Source of the DNA: Coriobacteriaceae bacterium
GTDB taxonomy: Bacteria; Actinomycetota; Coriobacteriia; Coriobacteriales; Coriobacteriaceae
DNA: 64,000 bases
Direction of reading: 5' to 3'
NCBI GenBank assembly: GCA_902399975.1
Contig: CABOHA010000001.1
Location: forward strand, 211,397 to 275,396
Below the pieces are notes generated by a model that saw only the letters and a list, made by a program, of their open reading frames with translations, was not told where the DNA came from and made no database searches. Both the position numbers and the translations under genes were made by a program. Numbering within the stretch: the first letter of the stretch is position 1; each line of letters begins with the position of its first letter. Shown here piece by piece: positions 7,490 through 16,284 of the stretch.

Positions 7490-10255
7490 ATGGACCAGGA
7501 CCGCCAAAACAGCCAAAACCACGATACGGAGCACGCGGGCCGCGACCGGGAGTTCGCGACCTACCGTACCGCCCAAAGCTCAAACGATATGGTGCCGACG
7601 GTATTTCGCCGTGGCATCTACCGCACAATCCGCGGCAGTCTTAAGCGCTTCCTATCTATCGTGGTCATCACCGCGCTCGGCGTGAGCGTGATGTGCGGCC
7701 TCAAGGCGGGTTGCGAGGATCTGTGCGATTCGGTCGACGCCTACTTCGACCAGCAAAATGTCTATGACATTAACGTGCAGTCGACCTATGGCCTGACTGA
7801 CGATGATCTCGACGCCATCCAAGAGGTCGATGGCGTCGAAACGGCCGAGGGCATCTACGCCGAGACCGCCTACACCGCCGTGGGCACAACGCGCGAGCGC
7901 GTGGTCGTGCAAAGTCTCTCCAAGGAGAACATCGATCAGCCGGTGCTCGTGAACGGCGATTTGCCCGAGAGCGCCGATGAAGTCGCGGTGACTTCGAAGT
8001 TCCTGAAGGCTTCGGGCAAAAAGCTCGGCGATACGGTGAGTTTTGCCGCCAATGACGCGAGCTCGTCGAACCAAAGCGCCAAGGATCAGTTTGCCGCGGG
8101 CGATTACACCATTACGGCCGAGGTCCTCGATCCCACTGATGTGAGCTCCGACTCGACAGTCAACGCCTTTCGCGCTGCTTCGGCGGCGGACTATAAGTTC
8201 TATGTGAGCGAGGACGCCGCGACGTCGTCGTCCTATTCCGCAGTCCACGTAGTCGTCGAAGGAGCCAAGAGCCTCAACTCCTATTCGGATGCCTACGCGG
8301 CAAAGATCAACAAGGTCAAGGGCAATATAGAGAAGATCCGCGAGGAGCGTGAGAAGGCGCGCGCTCAGGAGCTGACAGTCGACACGCCGGCAAGCTTGGA
8401 TGCGGCCGAGCGCCAGGCGAATATGCTCTTTGGGATTGAGCAGGACAACATCAATCGCATGGCCCAAGGCAGCGAGGAACGCGTCCAGGCTCAGGCCGAC
8501 CTGGATCAGCGCCGCGCCGCCGCCGACCAGCAGTTTGCCGATGCCCGCGCCGAGCTTTCCGATTTGGGTGAATGCACGTGGTACATCCAGGACCGCGACA
8601 ATATCGCAAGCTACTCAAGCGTGGAGAGCGATAGCTCGTCAATTGAGGCTATTGCGACGGTGTTCCCGTTCATCTTCTTTATCGTCGCCGTGCTCATCAG
8701 CCTCACCACCGCCACGCGTATGGTCGAGGAGGAGCGCACGCTCATTGGCCTGTACAAGGCGCTCGGCTACTCGCGCGAGCGCATCCTGTCCAAATACGTG
8801 GACTATGCGCTGTGGGCGTGCCTGATTGGCGGCGTGCTCGGCAATATCATCGGCTTTGTGGGCCTGCCGCTGTTCCTGTTTACGGTGTTCGACGACATGT
8901 ACTCGCTGCCCCAGATGCTGCTTTCGTACGACATCGTGTCCTCGATCGTCTCGGTGGCGCTGTTTGCCGTGGGCGTGGTGGGCGCCACAATTATCGCCTG
9001 CCGCCACGAGATGGCCGAGACCCCGGCCTCGCTCATGCGCCCCAAGGCCCCGCGCGCCGGCTCGCGCATCCTACTTGAGCGCATCGGCTTTATCTGGCGC
9101 CGCATGGGCTTTTTGAACAAGGTGGCTGCGCGCAACCTGTTCCGTTACAAAAAGCGTGCCTTTATGACCATCTTTGGCATCGCGGGTTGCACCGCGCTTG
9201 TGATCTGCGGTATGGGTATTCGCGATACGTCGGTGGCGCTTTCGCCCAAACAGTACGGGCATATCACGCGTTATGACTTGCTGGCGGTCGCCAACCCCGA
9301 TGACTTTACGCAGACGTGCGCGGCGTTGGATGAGCGCAGCGCGGCCAATGATTCCAACGTGACCGTGACTTCGACGCTGCCGATTATGACCGACAACGTC
9401 ACCTTTACGTTTGGCGGCAAGAGCGAGACCGTGCAGCTGATCGTGGTGCCCGATGACCGCACGAACGACCTGGACGACTATGTGCGCCTCGAGGACGAGT
9501 CCAAAGAGCCGCTGTCTTTGCGTGACGGAGACGTGTATCTGAGTAAGAGTTCACAGCTGGTGCTGGGGATTCAGCCGGGCGATACGGCATACGTCCAGGA
9601 TTCGTCGCTCAATGTTGCCAAGGTCAAAGTCAGTGACATTTCGCTTAACTATCTTGGCAACACGCTTTACATGACGCAGGGCACCTATGAGCGCGCGTTC
9701 GGTCGAAGCGCACGCCTCAACGGCGTCTTTGTGCTGCTTAAGGGCTCGTCGGCCGACCAGATTGCGTTTAGCAAGAAGCTTAAGAGCGACGGTTGGCTCA
9801 CCATCTCGAGCACGGCCGAACATTGGCAGAACTACGAGGCGAACTTTGCGATCATCAATTCGGTCGTGGTGCTCGTGACTTTTATGGCGGCATGCCTGTC
9901 GTTTGTGGTGGTGTTTACGCTGTCCAACACGAATATCTCCGAGCGCGAACGCGAGCTGGCGACCATCAAGGTGCTGGGCTTCCGCCGTGGCGAGGTGCAC
10001 CATTACGTCAACAAGGAGACGTTGATCCTCACGGCAATTGGCGCCGCGCTGGGCGTGCCACTGGGCGGCTTGCTGGCCGAGAGTTTTACGTATATTTTGC
10101 AGATGCCGTCGCTGTACTTTGACGTCGAAGTCGAGCCGCTAAGCTACGTGCTCGCCGTGGTGCTTTCCTTTGGCTTTACGTTTATCGTCAACCTAGCCAC
10201 CAATCGTACCCTCAACAAGATCGACATGGTCGGCGCCCTCAAGAGCGCCGAGTGA
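7490..10255 (+). CDS. FtsX-type ABC transporter permease
   Basis: A 921-residue membrane protein partnering the ATPase just upstream. A first membrane helix lies near residues 52-72. It is followed by a ~310-residue extracytoplasmic domain whose last third (about 270-350) is charged and coiled-coil-like, then a three-helix FtsX block (IATVFPFIFFIVAVLISL onward, with the MVEEERTLIGLYKALGYSR motif). A further helix near residue 555, a second external domain and a C-terminal FtsX block (LSNTNISERERELATIKVLG) complete a duplicated FtsX layout. An in-frame GTG at 7478 overlaps the ATPase stop and is an alternative start. The TGA stop is the first base of a P1 palindrome. Such pairs often work in peptide-antibiotic resistance or lipoprotein export. 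Confidence 0.92.
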   Translation: MDQDRQNSQNHDTEHAGRDREFATYRTAQSSNDMVPTVFRRGIYRTIRGSLKRFLSIVVITALGVSVMCGLKAGCEDLCDSVDAYFDQQNVYDINVQSTYGLTDDDLDAIQEVDGVETAEGIYAETAYTAVGTTRERVVVQSLSKENIDQPVLVNGDLPESADEVAVTSKFLKASGKKLGDTVSFAANDASSSNQSAKDQFAAGDYTITAEVLDPTDVSSDSTVNAFRAASAADYKFYVSEDAATSSSYSAVHVVVEGAKSLNSYSDAYAAKINKVKGNIEKIREEREKARAQELTVDTPASLDAAERQANMLFGIEQDNINRMAQGSEERVQAQADLDQRRAAADQQFADARAELSDLGECTWYIQDRDNIASYSSVESDSSSIEAIATVFPFIFFIVAVLISLTTATRMVEEERTLIGLYKALGYSRERILSKYVDYALWACLIGGVLGNIIGFVGLPLFLFTVFDDMYSLPQMLLSYDIVSSIVSVALFAVGVVGATIIACRHEMAETPASLMRPKAPRAGSRILLERIGFIWRRMGFLNKVAARNLFRYKKRAFMTIFGIAGCTALVICGMGIRDTSVALSPKQYGHITRYDLLAVANPDDFTQTCAALDERSAANDSNVTVTSTLPIMTDNVTFTFGGKSETVQLIVVPDDRTNDLDDYVRLEDESKEPLSLRDGDVYLSKSSQLVLGIQPGDTAYVQDSSLNVAKVKVSDISLNYLGNTLYMTQGTYERAFGRSARLNGVFVLLKGSSADQIAFSKKLKSDGWLTISSTAEHWQNYEANFAIINSVVVLVTFMAACLSFVVVFTLSNTNISERERELATIKVLGFRRGEVHHYVNKETLILTAIGAALGVPLGGLLAESFTYILQMPSLYFDVEVEPLSYVLAVVLSFGFTFIVNLATNRTLNKIDMVGALKSAE

Positions 10256-10297
10256 CCTGCCAAAAAGGGACAGGTTTATTTTGGCAGGTTTTATCTG
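10255..10297 (+). repeat. P1 palindrome, copy 3
   Basis: Intact arms ACCTGCCAAAA and TTTTGGCAGGT with core GGGACAGG. The final A of the ftsX TGA stop is the first base of the repeat, and its right flank (GCAAACGCCGG) is one arm of the following terminator. Confidence 0.92.
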
Positions 10298-10298
10298 C

Positions 10299-10344
10299 GC
10301 AAACGCCGGACAACCATTAGGTGGCCCGGCGTTTGCCCCGTTTT
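10299..10344 (+). terminator. terminator after the FtsX permease
   Basis: GCAAACGCCGG (10299-10309) pairs perfectly with CCGGCGTTTGC (10326-10336), followed by CCCGTTTTG. The left arm is also the conserved AAACG flank of P1 copy 3. Confidence 0.75.
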
Positions 10345-10371
10345 GCTGGGGATGTCTGTCGTTCAGTGCTC

Positions 10372-10692
10372 TTACTGGCCAATCCAGTGTTGCGCATAGC
10401 TCTTAATGTCCTCGGTAAAACCGTCAAGGTCGTCAAGGGTGATCACGCTGTCGATAAGCAAATTGGCTATCTCGCGGTGCATTGTGCTGCGGCGAATGTC
10501 GTTTGCAATTACGCCTGAGGACAGCTTGTCTCTATTGAGGCGCTCTTCTAGTGCCCAAAATCTACTGGACGCTTCACTGTCGCCGTTCAGTATCTCAACA
10601 TACTGGCCGATGAGCTTTTCCATATAACGTTCTTGCCATTGAGGAAGCATTTTCTTAAACAGCTTCCAGTCGCTTTCGGCTACGTCGCGCAT
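10372..10692 (-). CDS. small conserved cytoplasmic protein of unknown function
   Basis: A 106-residue soluble, helical, charged protein. The opening RDVAESDWKLFKKMLPQWQERYM and the central FWALEERLNRDK resemble a small protein family common in Firmicutes that is often labelled multidrug transporter without evidence; it has no membrane segments. The ATG is preceded on the minus strand by GGAGG about eight bases upstream (GAGCGGAGGACATATG). It stands alone, converging on the ABC/FtsX pair and downstream of the inverted repeats at 10817-11090. Being a gene is likely from its ribosome site and composition. Function unknown. Confidence 0.8.
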   Translation of the reverse strand: MRDVAESDWKLFKKMLPQWQERYMEKLIGQYVEILNGDSEASSRFWALEERLNRDKLSSGVIANDIRRSTMHREIANLLIDSVITLDDLDGFTEDIKSYAQHWIGQ

Positions 10693-10816
10693 ATGTCCTC
10701 CGCTCGTTAAACGGGCTTTTCCATTTGCCTTTCATTCTATTTGGTTTTCGCTCACAGGCGTGGATGAAGGGCTTTCTCCAGCCTTCGAGATTGGGCTTGA
10801 ATAGGTCGTATGCCGC

Positions 10817-10965
10817 AAAACGGGCCTATCTACTACGTTTGCTACCACACCCTCGACCATGACAAAGATTATGAAATTAAAACCGCAGGTAGAGGGCTTG
10901 CAAATATTCGGAAAAGGCGGGTATGGTCGGCCCTCTCGAGTTAAACGTAGTAAATAGGCCCTTTT
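10817..10965. repeat. imperfect inverted repeat C
   Basis: Arm 10817-10840 (AAAACGGGCCTATCTACTAC and on) matches the inverse complement of 10943-10965 with a few mismatches. CGACCAT at 10854-10860 pairs with ATGGTCG at 10923-10929 inside it. The interior is AT-rich with no gene. The rest of the gap between the small protein and the HTH regulator holds this element and element D only. Confidence 0.6.
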
Positions 10966-11025
10966 CTTGGCGCGTGGTCAGCTCAATGCTAATCTCCGTG
11001 CCGGAACTGACCCAGTTGTTTGTAG

Positions 11026-11090
11026 GTTGCGGTGATATACGGACTGTTTGGCGCTTTGGAGCTTCAAAACAGTCCCTATCTCACCGCAAC
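11026..11090. repeat. nested inverted repeat D (GTTGCGGTGATAT class)
   Basis: Outer arm GTTGCGGTGATATA (11026-) pairs with CTATCTCACCGCAAC (to 11090). Inner arm GGACTGTTT pairs with AAAACAGTCC. The ~65-base hairpin shares its outer stem with element F near 18.5 kb, while the inner stems differ. It lies just past the 3' end of the HTH gene. Confidence 0.85.
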
Positions 11091-11136
11091 TTAGGAGAAG
11101 GGCGGGGGTGGTTGGGTGCTGGTGGGTCGGAGCGTG

Positions 11137-12066
11137 TTAGGCCTGTTTGCGGTGCTTCCATTGTTTGCGGCACCAGCGCATGAGCGCCTTTATGACGGGA
11201 ATCGTGATGAGGATGATCCATGCAGGATGGGGCTGTCCCAAACAGAGCCACATGTAGAGGAACCAAGCGATGGCGGCTGCCGGGTAGATGGCCTCGATCA
11301 GCTTAGACAGGTGGCGCCGATCGATGAAGTCACCAATCGCGTAGTAGACGGGAACCAGAAAGACGAGGAAAAGCCCCATGCCCCATGTGCCGTAGACAAT
11401 GCCGAGCACCAGATAGGCGAGAGTGACAAGTGCGGGGAAGGGGAATTTGTTCCATGCACGTCCGACCTTGGTGTGGAAATGCTTGCCATGATGGTCGAGC
11501 TTGTCGTGTGCTTCCTTCCAGCTGGAAAACGTCTCGCCGTCGATGGTGACGGTGCCATCGTCATTGGTATGCACGCTATGTCCATCGTCCTCAAGCGTAT
11601 CGATATACAATCCGTCTGGCCCCACATGGACCTCTTCACCCTTGCGCTCGTTAGCCACATGGATGCCATTCCAACCAACATGGACCTCTTCGCCTTTGTT
11701 GGGATCAATAACGTGGATGCCGCGCGCGAGGGAAATATCGACAAGTGGCTTATCGCTGCAATCAGCGTGCTCAGCAGAAGCCTCAGCCTCATCTGAAGCT
11801 TTGGTGCCGGCGTTGCTGTTCCGTGCCTCATCATCAGTCTGCGAGTCATCAGTGCTATCCACCGCCTCCCCATACAGCAGCTCATCCAGCGACACGCCAT
11901 ACAGCGCGGCGAGCGCAATAAGGTTATCGGTATCGGGCGAAGATTCGCTGCGCTCCCATTTACTGACAGCCTGACGACTCACGCCCAGCTGGGCGGCAAG
12001 CGCCTCCTGAGAAAGCCCGGCAGCCTTGCGGCGATCAACGAGCCGCTGTGCCATCGCAAGATCCAT
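11137..12066 (-). CDS. membrane-anchored XRE-family regulator
   Basis: A 309-residue protein with an N-terminal Cro/C1 helix-turn-helix (GLSQEALAAQLGVSRQAVSKWE, about residues 18-39). An acidic linker (70-108) follows. A middle segment has KGEEVHVG twice (124-131, 142-149), each followed by a GI/GLY-type turn that looks like a short beta repeat. Three C-terminal hydrophobic helices (about 208-228, 230-248, 260-295) end in a basic tail. The layout suggests a DNA-binding protein tethered to the membrane that may sense an envelope signal. The ATG at 12066 is chosen because AAAGGA lies seven bases before it; an ATG five codons upstream overlaps that ribosome site. No target gene is evident. Confidence 0.85.
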   Translation of the reverse strand: MDLAMAQRLVDRRKAAGLSQEALAAQLGVSRQAVSKWERSESSPDTDNLIALAALYGVSLDELLYGEAVDSTDDSQTDDEARNSNAGTKASDEAEASAEHADCSDKPLVDISLARGIHVIDPNKGEEVHVGWNGIHVANERKGEEVHVGPDGLYIDTLEDDGHSVHTNDDGTVTIDGETFSSWKEAHDKLDHHGKHFHTKVGRAWNKFPFPALVTLAYLVLGIVYGTWGMGLFLVFLVPVYYAIGDFIDRRHLSKLIEAIYPAAAIAWFLYMWLCLGQPHPAWIILITIPVIKALMRWCRKQWKHRKQA

Positions 12067-12282
12067 AGCAGTTCCTTTCATGTGGTGATCGTAATCGAAT
12101 GAGCCGAGTATGCCGAGAACAACCGGTGGCGACCACCATTTCTAGTTAGAATCTGCCCCAACCCTACCGCAACTACCAGTAGCAACCCTCATGACCAGCA
12201 ATTTCATGACAAATGTCAGCGCACCTAACGGCTAAGAGCCCCATCATTCCAAATCCTCCAGACCAGGCATCCGCAGCAAGAA

Positions 12283-12441
12283 GACGAATAGCCTCGGCGA
12301 GTATGTAAACGAAGGGCCCTCCGACCCCGCCCGACGATTTCGATTGGCGACCTTTGACGGAGTCAAGGGAGGAGCCAAATCGAAATACGTCGGGCGGGGT
12401 CGGAGGGCCCGATGGGGTGGTTCCAGCCGAGGCTATTCGTC
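12283..12441. repeat. three-level nested inverted repeat E at the pfk 3' end
   Basis: Outer 16-base arms (12283-12298 and 12426-12441, GACGAATAGCCTCGGC) are perfect inverse copies, and the right one is the 3' end of the pfk gene including its stop. Middle 23-base arms 12314-12336 and 12388-12410 pair perfectly. Inner ATTTCGATT/AATCGAAAT pairs near 12337 and 12378. The hairpin would cap pfk transcripts. The rest of the gap to 12067 shows nothing recognisable. Confidence 0.88.
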
Positions 12442-13512
12442 GCCGAAGCTGATGCCCAACGCCTTGGCCTCGCGCACCAGGTCGCTCTGGGGGTCGACAT
12501 ACTTGAGCTTACCGGCGACCTCCTCGAGCGGCATGTGGCACATCTTGCCGTCACGCAGGGCGATCATGTGGCCAAACTCGCCGCGCAGGCAGCCAAGCGC
12601 GGCCTCGACGCCGCACTGGGTCGCAAAGATGCGATCCTGGGCATCGGGCTGGCCGCCGCGCTGCGTGTGGCCGGGGATGGCGACGCGGGTCTCGCGACCG
12701 GTCTTGGCCTCAATCTCCTTGGCGATGTCGTAGACGATCGACGGGCTCGTGCGCTCGGCAAGCTTCTTCTTGTATTCCTTCTTGGACAGCGCCGCGTCCT
12801 CCTTGGAGATAGCGCCCTCGGCGACGGCCACGATGGTAAAGCGGCTGCCGGTCTCCATGCGATGCTCGATGGTCTTGATGACGTTGTCCATGTCGTAGGG
12901 GATCTCGGGAATCAGGATGACGTCCGCGCCGCCCGCGACGCCGGCGTACAGCGGGATCCAGCCAACCTTGTGGCCCATGATCTCGATAACGAACACGCGG
13001 CCGTGACTCGAGGCGGTGGTGTGGATGTCGTCGATGCACTTGGTAGCGACGTCGATGGCGCTCGTAAAGCCAAACGTCAGCTCGGTGCCCCAGGTGTCGT
13101 TATCGATGGTCTTGGGCAGGGCGATAACGTTGAGGCCCTCTTCGCGCAGGCGGTTAGCGGTCTTGGTGGAGCCGTTGCCGCCCAGCATAAACAGGCAGTC
13201 GAGCTGCAGCTTATGATAGGTGTGGACCATAGCGGGCACCTTCTCGACGCCATCGGCCTCGGGAACATCCAGGCGCTTGAACGGCGTACGGCTCGTGCCC
13301 AGGATGGTGCCGCCGCGGGTGAGGATGCCGCTAAAATCGGCGGGCGACATGACGCGGAACCTGCTGTAGATAAGGCCCTGGTAGCCGTCCTCAAAACCAT
13401 AGATCTCGATAGGCTCTTCGCTATTGGTCATGAGCGTTTTGACAATGCCGCGCATGGTGGCGTTGAGCGCCTGGCAGTCGCCGCCACTGGTAAGAAGACC
13501 GATCCTGAGCAT
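12433..13512 (-). CDS. pfkA: 6-phosphofructokinase
   Basis: Phosphorylates fructose-6-phosphate at the committed step of glycolysis. The 359-residue protein opens with IGLLTSGGDCQALNATMRG. The nucleotide site reads GGNGST where most members have GGDGS. The catalytic segment is PKTIDND, with the Asp expected as base. Gly in the fourth position of GGNGS favours ATP over pyrophosphate, while Lys in PKTIDND is shared by actinobacterial group III and PPi-type enzymes. The Asp-to-Asn change at the metal-contact position is unusual. MGHKVGWIPLYAGVAGGADVILIPE and HTQRGGQPDAQDR complete the sugar-phosphate and allosteric-type regions. AAGGA precedes the ATG. Its stop codon lies in the outer arm of inverted repeat E. 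Confidence 0.94.
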   Translation of the reverse strand: MLRIGLLTSGGDCQALNATMRGIVKTLMTNSEEPIEIYGFEDGYQGLIYSRFRVMSPADFSGILTRGGTILGTSRTPFKRLDVPEADGVEKVPAMVHTYHKLQLDCLFMLGGNGSTKTANRLREEGLNVIALPKTIDNDTWGTELTFGFTSAIDVATKCIDDIHTTASSHGRVFVIEIMGHKVGWIPLYAGVAGGADVILIPEIPYDMDNVIKTIEHRMETGSRFTIVAVAEGAISKEDAALSKKEYKKKLAERTSPSIVYDIAKEIEAKTGRETRVAIPGHTQRGGQPDAQDRIFATQCGVEAALGCLRGEFGHMIALRDGKMCHMPLEEVAGKLKYVDPQSDLVREAKALGISFGDE

Positions 13513-13549
13513 GATGAATCCTTCCGGGCAAGTTATAACATGCGCATAA

Positions 13550-13585
13550 GTTTACCCCCGCACACTGTTGATACGGGGGTAAAAC
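13550..13585 (-). terminator. GTTTACCCCCG inverted repeat between Ntn-hydrolase and pfk
   Basis: GTTTACCCCCG (13550-13560) and CGGGGGTAAAAC (13574-13585) pair across 13 bases. On the minus strand no strong T-run follows, and the repeat lies about 40 bases upstream of the pfk start. It could be a weak terminator for the upstream gene or an operator or leader hairpin for pfk. Confidence 0.5.
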
Positions 13586-13651
13586 GTGTTAGCTCAAGCG
13601 TATAGAAATGTAAGCAACGTCAGGGAACGTAAGGCCGACGGGCCTGGCTCC

Positions 13652-14737
13652 TTACAGTGCGAAGGCATCGACGTTGCCCCAGTGGCGGCGCAGCGTGATG
13701 GCGGCAGCGGGCTCGGTGTTGTCGAAGACGACCGACCACTGCGTGTTGCTGGTGATGTCTTCCGGATTGGGCTCTTGCGTCGCAGCGCGCAGGGCCTTCC
13801 AAGCGACTGCCTCGTCTTGGGCACCGACATGGGCGTCGAGGACATCGGCGATTGCGATGACGCGTTCCTTGCCATGGCCCAGCTCGCCATTCTTTTGGTT
13901 GGGCAGCACTTCGTCGCCATAGCAGGCGTAGAAGTTCGTAACCTGGCGTACAGGAGTCGCTTTGAAAGCGCGGTCCGGATCGCGCGGATCCCACTCTACT
14001 ACGCGCGCGTCACCGGCGGCGTCGTTGATAAAGAAGTGGTAATCGCGTCCGGCCATGGCGTGCATGTCGTAGGCAGAAAGCAGGTTGACGGCCTCTTGCG
14101 TGGTGGCGGCACGGTCGAGCACCAGACGGATGGCGAGCGAGGTATTGATGACGGGGCGTTGCGTGTCCTGGTCACAGGGTTTGGAATCCAGGGTGAGCAC
14201 GGCAATGGACACGCCACATTCGTTAACACCGTCGAGCTGGGCAAACGGGCCCATCAACGCCGCAGCGCGTCCGCCGACGGAGTCAAGCGGAGTGTTATCG
14301 CCCAGGTTGTTAAGGGCCGCAACGCCGATGGAGGCATAGCCGCCGCGCGGGTGATTACGCACCAGCAGCGCCGAGGTGTCGTCCTTAAAGTCGTAATTAC
14401 GACCGGTGCGCACGCGGCCTTCGGCATCTACGGCGACAAAAGCGCTGCAGGCAAACTGGGGCGCCTGGACATGTGCCGGCACACCGGGCAGCACCTGCGC
14501 CACCACGGCATCGATGTAGGCCTGGTCGTCGCGCACACCAGCGGCGATGATGCGATCAAGATCGTAGTCGTAGGCGATGTCGATTGCGTACAGGTCATAG
14601 CCATCCGCGTAGCCGGTCAAGCGTTTGAGTGACGCGGCGGACTTGATTTGTTTGTGATAAACGATGCCGGTGGCAGCGGCAAGGCCGACGGCGACTCCCG
14701 CGACACCGCAGGCGATGGCAATGTTACGTGGCTTCAT
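13652..14737 (-). CDS. membrane-anchored Ntn-hydrolase (choloylglycine hydrolase-like / linear amide hydrolase)
   Basis: Probable N-terminal-nucleophile amidase of the choloylglycine hydrolase/acyltransferase superfamily, 361 residues. Residues 5-27 form a hydrophobic anchor or signal. A ~70-residue linker follows, then FACSAFVAVDAEGRVRTGRNYDF, in which Cys97 would be the nucleophile freed by self-cleavage after Ala96. GRNYDF is the family Asn/Arg region, and GVNECGVSIAVLTL and DYHFFINDAAGDARVVEWD follow. Classic bile salt hydrolases begin directly at Cys2, so the long propeptide is closer to acyl-CoA:6-APA acyltransferase or phospholipase-B-like enzymes. Bile acids, acyl-homoserines or N-acyl amino acids are possible substrates. 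GAAAGGAGCCGTC lies before the ATG. It diverges from the M18 peptidase gene. Confidence 0.8.
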   Translation of the reverse strand: MKPRNIAIACGVAGVAVGLAAATGIVYHKQIKSAASLKRLTGYADGYDLYAIDIAYDYDLDRIIAAGVRDDQAYIDAVVAQVLPGVPAHVQAPQFACSAFVAVDAEGRVRTGRNYDFKDDTSALLVRNHPRGGYASIGVAALNNLGDNTPLDSVGGRAAALMGPFAQLDGVNECGVSIAVLTLDSKPCDQDTQRPVINTSLAIRLVLDRAATTQEAVNLLSAYDMHAMAGRDYHFFINDAAGDARVVEWDPRDPDRAFKATPVRQVTNFYACYGDEVLPNQKNGELGHGKERVIAIADVLDAHVGAQDEAVAWKALRAATQEPNPEDITSNTQWSVVFDNTEPAAAITLRRHWGNVDAFAL

Positions 14738-14898
14738 GACGGCTCCTTTCGTCCTGTTAGCGTAATTGTCGCAAAAGGAGTGCGGACATGATGGCTTAAC
14801 TTGGCGAGCGGCGCGGGATTAAACATGGAATGAAAGGCACGGCACTGGCGTGGCGGGGTATGCTGGAGGAGACCATCAACCCAGTGAAAGGGGAGAGC

Positions 14899-16284
14899 AT
14901 GACGGATCAGGAAACGCCCGAGAGCGCGCACGTGACGGCCGACGATATCGAGGCCGCCAACGATCTCATCGACTTTATCGAGGCGTGCCCCAGCATGTTC
15001 CATACGGCGGCGACCATTATGGCCGAGCTCGACGAGGCGGGCTTTACCTACCTGCCCGAGAATGCGGCGTGGGATATCGAACCGGGCGGGCGTTATTACA
15101 CGCAGCGCAACACCTCGAGCGTTGTTGCCTTTAAGGTGGGCGAGGACCTGGCTGCTACGTGGGGCGAGGACGGCGTTGCCGGCGACTACCATTTTCAGCT
15201 GACGGCGTCGCACAGCGACTCGCCGACGTTTAAGGTTAAGGCCGTGCCCGAGCTCGACGGCGCGGGCGAGACGCTGCGCCTGAACACCGAGGCCTACGGC
15301 GGCATGATCGACTACACCTGGTTCGACCGCCCGCTGGCGCTCGCGGGCCGCGTGTTGGTGCGCGAGGGCGACCGTATTGAGAGCCGCCTGCTCGCCACCG
15401 AGCGCGAGGTCGCTATCATTCCGAGCCTTGCTATCCATATGAACCGCGGCGTTAACGAGGGCTTTGCTCCCAATCGCGCCGTCGACCTGTGCCCGCTCAT
15501 CAGCGCTGGCGAACTCAAGCAGGGAGATTTTGACGCCCTGATCGCCGACGAGTTGGACGTTGAGCCCGAGCAAATTTTGGGCCGCGACCTGTTCCTGGTC
15601 AATCGTCAGGATGCGCGCATTTGGGGCTGGGCCGACGAGTTTATCTCGACGCCCAAGCTCGACGACCTGGCCTGCGCCTACACCTCGCTGCAGGCATTTT
15701 TGGGTGCTGAGAACGCGCACGACGTTTCGGTCTTCTGCTGCTTTGATAACGAGGAAGTTGGCTCCGAGACCAAGCAGGGAGCGATGTCGACGTTCTTGGC
15801 CGATGCGCTGCGCCGCATTAACGGATCGCTGGGCTTTGACGACGAGTCGTACCACCGTGCGCTTGCCGCTTCGATGCTCGTGAGCTGCGACAACGCGCAT
15901 GCCGTGCACCCCAACCACGCCGAGAAGTGCGACGCCCGCAACCAGGTTGTGCTCAACGGCGGCATCGTCATCAAGGAGGCCGCCAACCAGCACTACTGCA
16001 CCGATGCCTTTAGTCGCGCGGTGTTCCAGGCCATCTGCGATGACGCTGACGTACCCACGCAGGCCTTCGCCAACAAGAGCGATATGGCCGGCGGCTCCAC
16101 CCTGGGCAACCTGTCGAACATGCAGGCGAGCATGCACGCCGTGGATGTGGGCCTGCCGCAGCTTGCCATGCACTCGAGCTACGAGACCGGCGGCGTGCGC
16201 GACGTGATGTACGCCATCCGCGCCCTCACCGCCTTCTACGAGCGCGACCTAACCATCAACGGAGCCGAAAGCGTGGAGCTCTAA
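14899..16284 (+). CDS. apeB: M18 family aminopeptidase
   Basis: Cytoplasmic dinuclear-zinc aminopeptidase of family M18 (aspartyl aminopeptidase class), 461 residues, removing N-terminal, preferentially acidic, residues from peptides. Metal and catalytic motifs visible are TASHSDSP (first His), PKLDDLACAY (bridging Asp), DNEEVGSETKQGA (catalytic Glu pair), DNAHAVHPNHAEK and, near the end, AMHSSYETGG (last His). The ATG is chosen for AAAGGGGAGAGC just upstream; the frame is open 23 codons further but without coding character. The 3' end abuts P1 copy 4. Substrate preference cannot be read from sequence. Confidence 0.94.
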   Translation: MTDQETPESAHVTADDIEAANDLIDFIEACPSMFHTAATIMAELDEAGFTYLPENAAWDIEPGGRYYTQRNTSSVVAFKVGEDLAATWGEDGVAGDYHFQLTASHSDSPTFKVKAVPELDGAGETLRLNTEAYGGMIDYTWFDRPLALAGRVLVREGDRIESRLLATEREVAIIPSLAIHMNRGVNEGFAPNRAVDLCPLISAGELKQGDFDALIADELDVEPEQILGRDLFLVNRQDARIWGWADEFISTPKLDDLACAYTSLQAFLGAENAHDVSVFCCFDNEEVGSETKQGAMSTFLADALRRINGSLGFDDESYHRALAASMLVSCDNAHAVHPNHAEKCDARNQVVLNGGIVIKEAANQHYCTDAFSRAVFQAICDDADVPTQAFANKSDMAGGSTLGNLSNMQASMHAVDVGLPQLAMHSSYETGGVRDVMYAIRALTAFYERDLTINGAESVEL

